Origin: Beijerinckiaceae bacterium
GTDB taxonomy: Bacteria; Pseudomonadota; Alphaproteobacteria; Rhizobiales; Beijerinckiaceae
Reading direction: 5' to 3'
DNA: 64,000 nt
Assembly: GCA_009773635.1 (NCBI GenBank)
Contig: WSYC01000005.1
Location: 1-64,000 of the forward strand
The notes under the pieces were generated by a model. That model was not told where the DNA came from and did not search any database. It worked only from the letters and a program-made list of their open reading frames with translations. Both the position numbers and the translations under genes were made by a program. Shown piece after piece: positions 29,227 to 37,479 of the stretch. The number at the start of each line of letters is the position of its first letter. The first letter of the stretch is position 1.

Positions 29227-30517
29227 ATGCTCACGGTGCGAGGCCCGATGATCCGTTTTAATGCTCTCCCGCCCGCTCTGGTGGTCTGCTGGCTGGTGAC
29301 GAACGCTGCGACGGGGCACGCCTCGGACCTGCGTGGTCATGGCGGCCCGGTGCGGGCCATCGTGCTCGCGGGAGAAGAAGCGGCAACCGCGAGCTTTGAT
29401 ACCACCATCATCCGCTGGAACCTCGCACGCGGCGCGGCGCGGCAGGTGCTGCGGTTCCACTCCGGTGCGGTGAATGCCCTCGTGACCTTGCCAGGTGGCG
29501 GGCTCGCCAGCGCCGGGGAGGATCGGCGCATCGCGCTCTGGGGCGCAACCGGAACGGAGCCGCTGAAAGTGCTGGAGGGCCACGAAGGCCCCATCGCCGG
29601 GCTGGCACTTTCCCCGGATGGGCGCACGCTCGCCTCCGCCAGCTGGGACGGAACAGCGCGGCTCTGGGATATAGCCAACGGCACCGCCCGCGTCGTCGAA
29701 GGACATCGCGGCCCGGTGAATGCTGTTGTCTTCCTCGCCGATGGCAGTCTTGCGACCGCAGGTTACGACGGCACGCTGCGGCTGCATCCAACAACCGGCG
29801 CTCCGACAGTGCTCGAATTCGGCCTGCCGCTCAACACCATGGTGCGGGCGGGGGATGCGCTGGTGGTTGCCGGCGCGGATGGTGCGCTGCGCTTTGTCGA
29901 TCCCCGAAGCGGAAAATGGGACGAGCTTCCGGTTGCCGAGGTGCCGATCGTCGCACTGGCGGCGAGCGCGGATGGTGCGATGATCGCCGCCGCCGGTTTT
30001 CGCGGTGCGCTGGCGCTGGTGGATCGGAAGAGCCGCAGCATCACGCGCCGGCTCGCTGGCCCGGCCTTCCGCCTTCTCGCCCGATGGCCGGGAGATTCTC
30101 ACCGGCGGCGCGGACAGGTTGGTGCGGCGCTGGAGTGTGGCGACGGGCGAGCCGGTCAATCCGGTGATGATCGAGGCGACGGAGGCCCGCGTGACGGCCA
30201 TGGCCGCGCATCCGGGTGCCGAAATCTTCAAGGCCTGTATCGCCTGCCACACCTTGAGTGTGGACGACGGCAATCGTGCGGGGCCGACGCTGCATGGCAT
30301 CATGGGTCGCAGGGTTGCGAGTGCGCCGGGTTACCAATTCACGCCGGCGCTTCGCGCTCTCGATATCGTCTGGAGTCGCGAGAGCGTGTCCAAACTTTTC
30401 GAGGTCGGGCCGATGACCTACGCGCCGGGCACTAAAATGCCCGAGCAGACCATCAACAGCGCAGCAGACCGGGAAGCGCTGGTTGATTTTCTCGAAAAGG
30501 CAACAAAGCCCGACTAG
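29227..30517 (+). pseudogene. WD40-repeat protein with C-terminal cytochrome c domain, frameshifted near 30055-30070 (or assembly artefact)
   Basis: WD40 repeats (DGRTLASASWDGTARLWDIANG) in frame 1 up to about 30060; FSPDGREILTGGADRLVRRW plus cytochrome c CIACH in frame 2 (30005..30517). Confidence 0.8.
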
Positions 30518-32592
30518 TTCTTTTCGGAATCCTCCGGCCTTTCCCTGAAATAATCCTCGGTGGTGCGCACGCGCGGGCGCTCCGGCCCGGCGTAGGGATC
30601 GAAGCCGCCGAGCGTCGCCGCCTCGATGCGGCAATCGTCGCAGTAGCCGATGAGTTTCAGCCGGTCGGCATTCGGGCCGGAGAACATCCAGTGCTTGCCG
30701 CCGAGCTTGCCCTTGATCGTCTCGATGGTGGATTTCGTGCCGAAGAGCTTGCCGCAGTTGTCGCAGGCATAGGGCTCCTCTTCCTTCAGCGTCACCGGCG
30801 CGGTGTTGATCTGCGTGAAATCGAGACGCGGTTCGAGGCTGATGACCTTCTCCGGGCAGGTCGACTGGCAGAGGCCGCACTGCACGCAGAGGTCTTCCTG
30901 AAACCGCAGTTCCGGGCGTTCCGGGTTCGCCGTGAGTGCAGAAACCGGGCAGGTGGATACGCAGGCGAGGCAGAGCGTGCAGCCCTCGGCCTTGATCGAG
31001 ACGGCCCCGAAGGGCGCACCTTTCGGCAGCGCGATCCGTTCCGGCTTTTGCGGCGCATGCGCCTGCCATTCGCGTAACGCCAGCATCATCACCTGGCGCT
31101 TCGCACCCGCAGGCATGAAGGCGGCCGGCTGGCTGGGTGCCGCGCCGGCCGGCATCGCGCGCAGGACAGTGAGCAGGGCGTCCGGATCATCGGTTTCGAT
31201 CCGGGCCAGCGCTTCGGCGGCATAGCCAAGGCCCGGCAGCAGCGCGGCTGCAAGGTCTGCAAGCCTGTGCAAAGGCAGGGTGTCGTGCTTCGGTTTCGCA
31301 GCTATCAGGAATGCCACGCCCGCCGCGCCATAGGCGAAGCTTGCCGCCACCTGCTCGATGCCAACCTGCGTGACCTCGTTGACTGCAACCGGGATCACCC
31401 GTGCTGGCAGGCCATCGCCGAAGCGGGCGAGGGCGTCAATCAGCGGTTCGCCGTGATCGGTGTCATGGAACAGGAGGATCGCGTTCTTGCCTCCTGCCTG
31501 CGCATAGGTGCGCAGCAGCATTCGCAGCCGCTTCATCAGCATGTCGGCGGCAGGCAGCGCATAGGCAGCAGCCCCCGTGGGGCAGACCGAGGCGCAGCCA
31601 CCGCAGCCGGCGCAGATATTCGGGTCGATCACGACATGATCCCCCGCCGGGGTGATCGCGCCGGTCGGGCAGACGTCGAGGCAGCGTGTGCAGCCGGTGA
31701 TTTTCGAGCGCGAATGCGCGCAGAGATCAGGCTTGAAGTCGATGTATTTCGGCTTGTCGAACGTGCCGGTGAGATCGCGTGCCTTGGCGATCAACCGCTC
31801 GACGGCGAGGGGATCGCGCGGGTCAACGCGCAGATAGCCGTCGCGCAGGGCATCGGCGGCGATCAGGGGCGCATCGCCGGTGAGGTCGATGATGATGTCG
31901 CACAGCGATGTCGCGCCGTTGCGTGGAGGACCAAACGTCAGGCTCGCGCGCGAGGCGGCAGCAGCGAGCGCGAAATCATCGACCGTGAGTTCGAAATTTC
32001 CGAGCCAGCCCTTCGCCGCGCGGATGCGGCCGCTGACGATAGGGAAATCGCGTCGCGCAGGCGGCGTCACCGCCTTCGGAGCCTGCAGCATCACGGTGAC
32101 ATCGAGCGCATCCGCGAGCTTGCGTCCAGCCTCGATTGCGACCTCGTCGCGGCCATAGATCAGCGTGACGCCCTTGCTGTCGAGCGTGATGAAGGGCAGC
32201 GCGGGGGGCGCCATCCGCCCGGCGGCGAGCAGAGCCGCGATTTTCGGGCCTGCCATCGCCGCTTCGGACGACCAGCCGGCGGCATTGCGGATGTCGATGA
32301 AGCTGGTGTTGCCGGTGTAACCGAGATCGTCGAGCGTGTCGCGCAAGCCCGCTTCCTCCTGCCGGCAGGCGATGGTGATGGCACCCGCCGATCCAGCCAG
32401 TGCGGTCAGCTGGTCGCGCTCGGCACCGCAGAGGTTGCTGCACGCGCGCACTTGGCCGGGTTTGTCGCTACCGGATTTTCCACCATCAAGCCCGAGCAAG
32501 GATGCGAGTGCCGGCGCATCCGGGGCGAAACTGCCTTCGCAGGAGCAGACGAACAGCGTCTCGCCGCCTATGGCACGGTTCTTCTCGATCAT
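30514..32592 (-). CDS. 4Fe-4S ferredoxin-type protein of the formate dehydrogenase locus
   Basis: CAHSRSKITGCTRCLDVCPTGAI, CAGCGGCASVCPTGAA, CTLCLACVSTCPVSAL, CVQCGLCQSTCPEKVI plus C-terminal CDNCGK...CDDC. Confidence 0.85.
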   Translation of the reverse strand: MIEKNRAIGGETLFVCSCEGSFAPDAPALASLLGLDGGKSGSDKPGQVRACSNLCGAERDQLTALAGSAGAITIACRQEEAGLRDTLDDLGYTGNTSFIDIRNAAGWSSEAAMAGPKIAALLAAGRMAPPALPFITLDSKGVTLIYGRDEVAIEAGRKLADALDVTVMLQAPKAVTPPARRDFPIVSGRIRAAKGWLGNFELTVDDFALAAAASRASLTFGPPRNGATSLCDIIIDLTGDAPLIAADALRDGYLRVDPRDPLAVERLIAKARDLTGTFDKPKYIDFKPDLCAHSRSKITGCTRCLDVCPTGAITPAGDHVVIDPNICAGCGGCASVCPTGAAAYALPAADMLMKRLRMLLRTYAQAGGKNAILLFHDTDHGEPLIDALARFGDGLPARVIPVAVNEVTQVGIEQVAASFAYGAAGVAFLIAAKPKHDTLPLHRLADLAAALLPGLGYAAEALARIETDDPDALLTVLRAMPAGAAPSQPAAFMPAGAKRQVMMLALREWQAHAPQKPERIALPKGAPFGAVSIKAEGCTLCLACVSTCPVSALTANPERPELRFQEDLCVQCGLCQSTCPEKVISLEPRLDFTQINTAPVTLKEEEPYACDNCGKLFGTKSTIETIKGKLGGKHWMFSGPNADRLKLIGYCDDCRIEAATLGGFDPYAGPERPRVRTTEDYFRERPEDSEKN

Positions 32593-32691
32593 GTCGTGTG
32601 CTTCTTCCCGCTCAATTTTGCCGCGCGGACGCTCTTTGGCGATCACGCTCTTGTCTTTTTTGGAATCCCTTCAAATAACGTTGTTGCGCGA

Positions 32692-32728
32692 GAGGCAAGG
32701 GGCTAGGCGAAATTGCGGCCCCTTCCTC
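32692..32728. promoter_or_regulatory. inverted repeat in the divergent intergenic region upstream of the Fe-S protein and DUF4444 genes
   Basis: GAGGcAAGGGGC-N14-GCCCCTTCCTC, 11-bp arms with one bulge. Confidence 0.4.
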
Positions 32729-32784
32729 TTACGTATGGTTTGGCGGCGTGTTCCGCCGCGTTCAGGAATGGTGGCGTGCGCATG

Positions 32785-33537
32785 GACGATTTTCCGGGGG
32801 ATATCACGCACTTCCCGCCGTTGATCACACCGTTCCGCCTGCGTGAACGCGAGGATGCCTTCGCGACGGCACTCAAGGGCGCGGCAGGTGCGGGCGACGA
32901 TTACAAGGGCGCCGGCAGCCTGTTTTATGTCGGGCGCTTCGAACTCATCGAATTCGCGATCGTGCTCGAACCCGAGGAACCGCTGAGGCTGGCACGAAAA
33001 ATCTTCTACGCCGGCATGAACGCGGTCGCGGATGCGCTGGCGGTGCTCTCCCCGCCTGAGAAGAGTGTCCAGTTCCGCTATCCGGGCGCGCTCTATTTCG
33101 ATGGCGCGCTGGTCGGCGGTGCGCGGCTCGGCGTTCCCGCCGGGGCGGATGAAAACGCGCCGCCGGAATGGCTCGTGTTCGGCGCGATGGTGCGGGCGGG
33201 CGGCACGCGCGATTCTGATGCCGGAATGGGGCCGGAAATCACCACCCTTGATGACGAGGGGTTCGACGCCTGGAACCCTGCGGAATTCACGGCCTCGTTC
33301 GCGCGGAACTTTCTCGTCGGCGTCGATTCCTGGACCGAGCGCGGCATGCGCGAGATCGGGCCCAACTATCTCGCCCGGCTGGAGAAGGGCAAGGGCGAAA
33401 CCCGGCGCGGCATCGATGAGAACGGCGATCTGCTCGTGCATGAGGCCGGGCGCGAGGGCGCGCGGCGCATCTCTCTCGTCGACGGCATCAGCCGCGCGGA
33501 ATGGTTTGATCCGTTGCTCAACGAGCCGCGGGGCTGA
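32785..33537 (+). CDS. biotin/lipoate protein ligase-like protein (DUF4444 type)
   Basis: PPLITPFRLREREDAFATALKGAAGAGDDYKGAGSLFYVGRFELIEFAIVLEPEEPLRLARKIFYAGMNAVADALAVLSPPEKSVQFRYPGALYFDGALVGGARLG; family assigned by recollection. Confidence 0.7.
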   Translation, partial: DDFPGDITHFPPLITPFRLREREDAFATALKGAAGAGDDYKGAGSLFYVGRFELIEFAIVLEPEEPLRLARKIFYAGMNAVADALAVLSPPEKSVQFRYPGALYFDGALVGGARLGVPAGADENAPPEWLVFGAMVRAGGTRDSDAGMGPEITTLDDEGFDAWNPAEFTASFARNFLVGVDSWTERGMREIGPNYLARLEKGKGETRRGIDENGDLLVHEAGREGARRISLVDGISRAEWFDPLLNEPRG

Positions 33538-33539
33538 GA

Positions 33540-34109
33540 ATGGCAGTCCTCAAGCTCCTGCGCACCATCCGGCTCGATCCCTCGGACGGTTTTGTCTTCA
33601 CCCGCGCGGCTGAGCCCGGCGAATGGGCTGTCGCCGGCACCTTCCTGTTCTGGGAACGGCCGGTCGAAACCTTGATCGGCAAGGAGCGCACGGCCTTCCG
33701 TTCGGGCCTCCTTGGTGTCGGCAGTTTCGGCTGGTCGACGCTTGCAACCGTCGTCGAGGCCAGCGCGGACGAGCGGGCGGCGCTGGTCGAGCGGCTGGCA
33801 ACGCAACTGGTTGCGCATTGCGGTGCGCCGGATATGGCGGCGGCGCTGGTGGCGGCGGAAGCCGAGGTCGCCTATGCCCAAGAGCTGGCAGAGCCGCCGG
33901 TCGGCACGCTGGTAGCCGTGCATCGTTCGCTCGATAACGGCGAGATCATCGAGCGGTTCCGCACGCTGCTGCCCGGAACCGACGAGCGCCATTCGCGGGT
34001 TTTCAGCTTCGTGGAAGAGCCGGATGATGCCGATGTGATCGAAGAGGCGGTCGATCTTGTCGGCCTTGCCGCAACCGGAACCAAGACCAAGGGGAGCGCG
34101 ACCACGTGA
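33540..34109 (+). CDS. DUF6505-like protein of FDH locus
   Basis: Intact ORF in tight operon (KLLRTIRLDPSDGFVFTRAAEPGEWAVAGTFLFWERPVETLIGKERTAFRSGLLGVGSFGWSTLATVVEA); domain name recalled from conserved FDH neighbourhood. Confidence 0.6.
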   Translation: MAVLKLLRTIRLDPSDGFVFTRAAEPGEWAVAGTFLFWERPVETLIGKERTAFRSGLLGVGSFGWSTLATVVEASADERAALVERLATQLVAHCGAPDMAAALVAAEAEVAYAQELAEPPVGTLVAVHRSLDNGEIIERFRTLLPGTDERHSRVFSFVEEPDDADVIEEAVDLVGLAATGTKTKGSATT

Positions 34110-35110
34110 GTGATTTCTGGGTTTCGAGCGGGCATCACCTCGTCGATCGCGATGCCGGCGGCGGGCTGGTGGTGACCGATGACTATCTCAAGGTCTACTT
34201 CGCCCGGCCCGAACTGGTGCCGCCGCCGGAAGCCTGCCCGGTCGAGCGCGGGCTGCACGCCGCGCTGCTGGCGACGCCACGCATGGCCGTGCCGCCGGAG
34301 GAGATAGCGCTGATTGCGGATGTCGATGCGCGCGAGAACCTCGGCGTGTTCCTCGCGTTTCGTGATCATCTGCTCGCCCATTCCACACTGGAGGCCGCCT
34401 ATCTCGCGCTGGTGCGCGGCGGCATGGGGACCATCCCGCCGCTATTCATCCAGCAATTGACGCACCTTGTTGCCCGCAACGCCTTCGATGGCATCGAGGA
34501 TGCGCGCACCCTCCGGGCGGCGGAATGCTTCTGGCGCACGCAGCGCGTGACCTTCCATGAAGGGTCCGTCCTGCTTGCCGATCAGGAGGCGATCGAAAGC
34601 CACGAGCATGACCGCGACCACTCGCCGCTGCTCAACATGCTCGGTGGGCCGGCGGTGTCGGAACTCGAAGTGCTCACCGATGACAACACCGCAACCTATG
34701 CCGCGCGCTCCGACGCACATGATATGGTGTTCGATCTCACGCATCCGACCGAAGGGCGCCAGGCGCTCGGGCGTGCGATGGCGGTCTGGCTGACGCATCT
34801 GCTGGGATTTTCGCCCGCGTTCGAGCCGGTCGAAAAGCTCGCCGGCGGGAGTTTCGGTTGGTTTCTGGCTCTCGATGCCGAGGGAACGGCCATCGGCAAC
34901 CGCGTCTGGGAGGGGGAGACGCTGCCGGAGGCGGACGCCCGGCGCATCCTCGCGCTCTTCACCTTCACTTTGCCCGATCACCCGCGTATCCTCGCCGGGA
35001 AACGCGGCAGCCGGGCCTTCGCCGTTCTCGGGTCAACCGCCGACCGGCTGGTTCGGATCAAGCCGCAGAACCTGATCGCCGGGCTGCCGCTGGGTCTGGA
35101 CAACGCCTGA
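34106..35110 (+). CDS. DUF6352-like protein of FDH locus
   Basis: GTG start, 4-bp overlap with upstream gene; MSDFWVSSGHHLVDRDAGGGLVVTDDYLKVYFARPELVPPPEACPVERGLHAAL. Confidence 0.6.
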   Translation: MSDFWVSSGHHLVDRDAGGGLVVTDDYLKVYFARPELVPPPEACPVERGLHAALLATPRMAVPPEEIALIADVDARENLGVFLAFRDHLLAHSTLEAAYLALVRGGMGTIPPLFIQQLTHLVARNAFDGIEDARTLRAAECFWRTQRVTFHEGSVLLADQEAIESHEHDRDHSPLLNMLGGPAVSELEVLTDDNTATYAARSDAHDMVFDLTHPTEGRQALGRAMAVWLTHLLGFSPAFEPVEKLAGGSFGWFLALDAEGTAIGNRVWEGETLPEADARRILALFTFTLPDHPRILAGKRGSRAFAVLGSTADRLVRIKPQNLIAGLPLGLDNA

Positions 35111-35121
35111 GAGGGATCGAA

Positions 35122-35628
35122 ATGGCCGAGGAAGCAATCCCCGTTGGCGTCATCGTCGAGAAGCGCAAATCGGCGAGCCCGTGGATCGACCACACCTGGG
35201 GCGCGGTTGCGGTGATGCCCGGCCTGCCAGAAGCCCCCAGGATGACACTGATCGAGAAGGTTGGCGATACCGAACGCTATTATCTCGGCGCGTCCACCAT
35301 CGTGCTTGCCTCAATTGATACCGCGCAATACCGCGACAACCTGATGAGCGGCGCGCCAAAGATCTGGGTCGTTATGCGTGAGGAGGAGCCGGAAGGCGGG
35401 CTCTCGCTGGTGACCGTGACGGCTGATCCGACCGAGGGCGAGGCCAACACCGAGACCGGGTCTAACCTCGTCGATTTCGTGCCGATGCTGCCGGAGATTG
35501 CGGCTGAAATCGCCGCCTTTGTCGATGAACATCACATCGAGCGTGAATTCTACAAGCGCAAGCGCGACAAGACCGATCGCGAGGCTTTCGGGCGCCGCAA
35601 GGGCGGGCTGGACGGAGAGCGCGGATGA
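35122..35628 (+). CDS. DUF3305 domain protein
   Basis: IPVGVIVEKRKSASPWIDHTWGAVAVMPG...WVVMREEEPEGGLSLVTVTADPTEGEA. Confidence 0.75.
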   Translation: MAEEAIPVGVIVEKRKSASPWIDHTWGAVAVMPGLPEAPRMTLIEKVGDTERYYLGASTIVLASIDTAQYRDNLMSGAPKIWVVMREEEPEGGLSLVTVTADPTEGEANTETGSNLVDFVPMLPEIAAEIAAFVDEHHIEREFYKRKRDKTDREAFGRRKGGLDGERG

Positions 35629-36314
35629 GCCACGAGGACACGAGGCGCGAGGAGGGGTTCCTGTCACGCTGGTCGAAGCGCAAACGCGCCGGTGTTGCCG
35701 AGGAGGCGGCCGCATCGTCGCCAGCCCTTGTCGAGGGCGCGCCGGCTGCGCCACCCGCCGTTGAGCCCGAGCGGGAGTTCGATCTCGCTTCGCTGCCCTC
35801 GCTCGACGAGCTGACGGGGGCCAGCGATATCAGCGTGTTCCTGCAGAAGGGCGTGCCGGAGGCGTTGAAGAACGCGGCCTTGCGCAAAGCCTGGGTTCTT
35901 GATCCCATGATCAAGAATCATATTGAGCCGGTGGAATGCGGCTGGGATTTCAACGATCCCACATCCATGGCCGGGTTCGGCCCGCTCGATGCGGATACCG
36001 ATGCCGCTGCCATGCTGCGCCAGATCATGGGCGAGAAGGAGCCGGTCGCTGCCGGAACGGATGCGGCCGAGCCCGCACACCCGGCCCATGCCGATCCAGC
36101 GGATGTCGAGGCGGGCACGGTCGGCACGCCAGACAAGCGCGTCGCGGGGGATGACGCGGATGCCGATAATCCGCCACATGCGCTGTCCTTGCCCTCCGAG
36201 GCCACTGCGATGCCCTTGTCTGTGTCATCGGATGCGGATGAAGCCGTCCAGACCAGCGCGGCGACGCTCCCGCCAATGCGCAAACGGCGGCACGGCGGCG
36301 CGGTGCCCGGCTAG
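35625..36314 (+). CDS. DUF3306 domain protein
   Basis: EEGFLSRWSKRKRA...FDLASLPSLDELTGASDISVFLQKGVPEALKNAALRKAWVLDPMIKNHIEPVECGWDFNDP. Confidence 0.75.
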   Translation: MSHEDTRREEGFLSRWSKRKRAGVAEEAAASSPALVEGAPAAPPAVEPEREFDLASLPSLDELTGASDISVFLQKGVPEALKNAALRKAWVLDPMIKNHIEPVECGWDFNDPTSMAGFGPLDADTDAAAMLRQIMGEKEPVAAGTDAAEPAHPAHADPADVEAGTVGTPDKRVAGDDADADNPPHALSLPSEATAMPLSVSSDADEAVQTSAATLPPMRKRRHGGAVPG

Positions 36315-36356
36315 GGGCAGATTTCCGTTGAAGCCCTAAATTCCTCTTGCAACCCC

Positions 36357-36371
36357 ATAGGGCTGCCCTAT
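36357..36371. promoter_or_regulatory. perfect 6-3-6 palindrome ATAGGG-CTG-CCCTAT upstream of HTH-TorD gene
   Basis: Read directly from sequence; lies 59 nt upstream of the ATG at 36430. Confidence 0.45.
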
Positions 36372-36429
36372 AGTTTCGAACTGTTGTAATTCAAAAGACA
36401 GCGATAATGCTGCTTTGACGGGAATCGGG

Positions 36430-37260
36430 ATGAGAGACGCAGGGCTGCAACACGCTATCCGGGCTGTTGGTGGTATTTCCGCGCTTTCGCGTGTGCTCGG
36501 CATTGCGCAGCCTTCCGTTTCGATCTGGACCAAGGTTCCTGCGGAGCGGGTTCTGGCGGTCGAATCGGCGACATCTGTCCCGCGCTCGGTGCTCCGGCCC
36601 GATCTCTACCCCGCCGGTGATGAGGCCGGGTTGCCGCTTGATCCGGTCGACGAGGTGCGCGCGCGGCTCTACATCCTGTTGTCGCGTCTTGTTCTCAAGG
36701 TGCCGGACGAGCGTCTGCTGATCGATCTGCGCCGTCTTGCCGGCGATGACAGCGCGCTCGGGCAGGCGATCATCGAGCTTGCTGAAAACGCGGATGTGCC
36801 CGGTGCCGAGAAAATCGCCCGCGAGCATTTCAATCTTTTCATCGGGGTCGGGCGCGGCGAGCTGCTGCCCTATGCTTCCTATTACCTCACGGGCTTCCTC
36901 TACGAGCGGCCGCTGGTGCGGGTGCGTCAGGACATGAAGCGCATCGGGATCGAGCGCGGCGAAGGACTGAGCGAGCCCGAGGATCACATCGGCTTCCTGC
37001 TGGAATCGATGGCGGGGTTGATCACCCGGAAGTTCGCGGCGGAGCCATCAGAGGAAAAGCGGTTTTTCACCCGCCACATCGAGCCTTGGGCGGAGCGGTT
37101 CTTCGAGGATTTGACCAAGGCCGAGGCGGCAGGGTTCTACCGCGCCGTCGGGCAATTGGGGCAGGAATTCATGCGGATCGAGCGCGAGGCTTTCGCGCTT
37201 GAGACCGAGCTGGATGAGGACGCGGAAGCGTCGACGGAAAAAGAGGGAGAAACGGCATGA
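36430..37260 (+). CDS. N-terminal YdaS/Cro-type HTH fused to TorD-family molecular chaperone
   Basis: HTH: LQHAIRAVGGISALSRVLGIAQPSVSIWTKVPAERVLAVESATSVPRSVLRPDLYP; TorD domain: ARLYILLSRLVLKVPDERLLIDL...EHFNLFIGVGRGELLPYASYYLTGFLYERPLVRVRQDMKRIG...PEDHIGFLLESMAGL. Confidence 0.8.
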   Translation: MRDAGLQHAIRAVGGISALSRVLGIAQPSVSIWTKVPAERVLAVESATSVPRSVLRPDLYPAGDEAGLPLDPVDEVRARLYILLSRLVLKVPDERLLIDLRRLAGDDSALGQAIIELAENADVPGAEKIAREHFNLFIGVGRGELLPYASYYLTGFLYERPLVRVRQDMKRIGIERGEGLSEPEDHIGFLLESMAGLITRKFAAEPSEEKRFFTRHIEPWAERFFEDLTKAEAAGFYRAVGQLGQEFMRIEREAFALETELDEDAEASTEKEGETA

Positions 37261-37469
37261 GCACGAAGACAGACGAGCCGCGCACGGGCGTAGACGCCTC
37301 GCGTCGCACCTTCCTCCGGGCCGGCCTCGCCGGGGCTTCGGTAGCCGCAGCGGCGACCGGTGCTGCCGTGACGCCGGTGCAGGCTGCCGAGAGCGACGCC
37401 GACAAGAAAAAGGCGCGCTACAAGGAAACCGACCACGTCAAGAAATACTACGCGACCAACCGTTACTGA
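37257..37469 (+). CDS. formate dehydrogenase region small TAT-signal protein
   Basis: 70 aa with SRRTFLRAGLAGASVAAAATGAAVTPVQA twin-arginine motif, between torD-like and fdhA. Confidence 0.85.
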   Translation: MSTKTDEPRTGVDASRRTFLRAGLAGASVAAAATGAAVTPVQAAESDADKKKARYKETDHVKKYYATNRY

Positions 37470-37479
37470 GGGAAACGCC

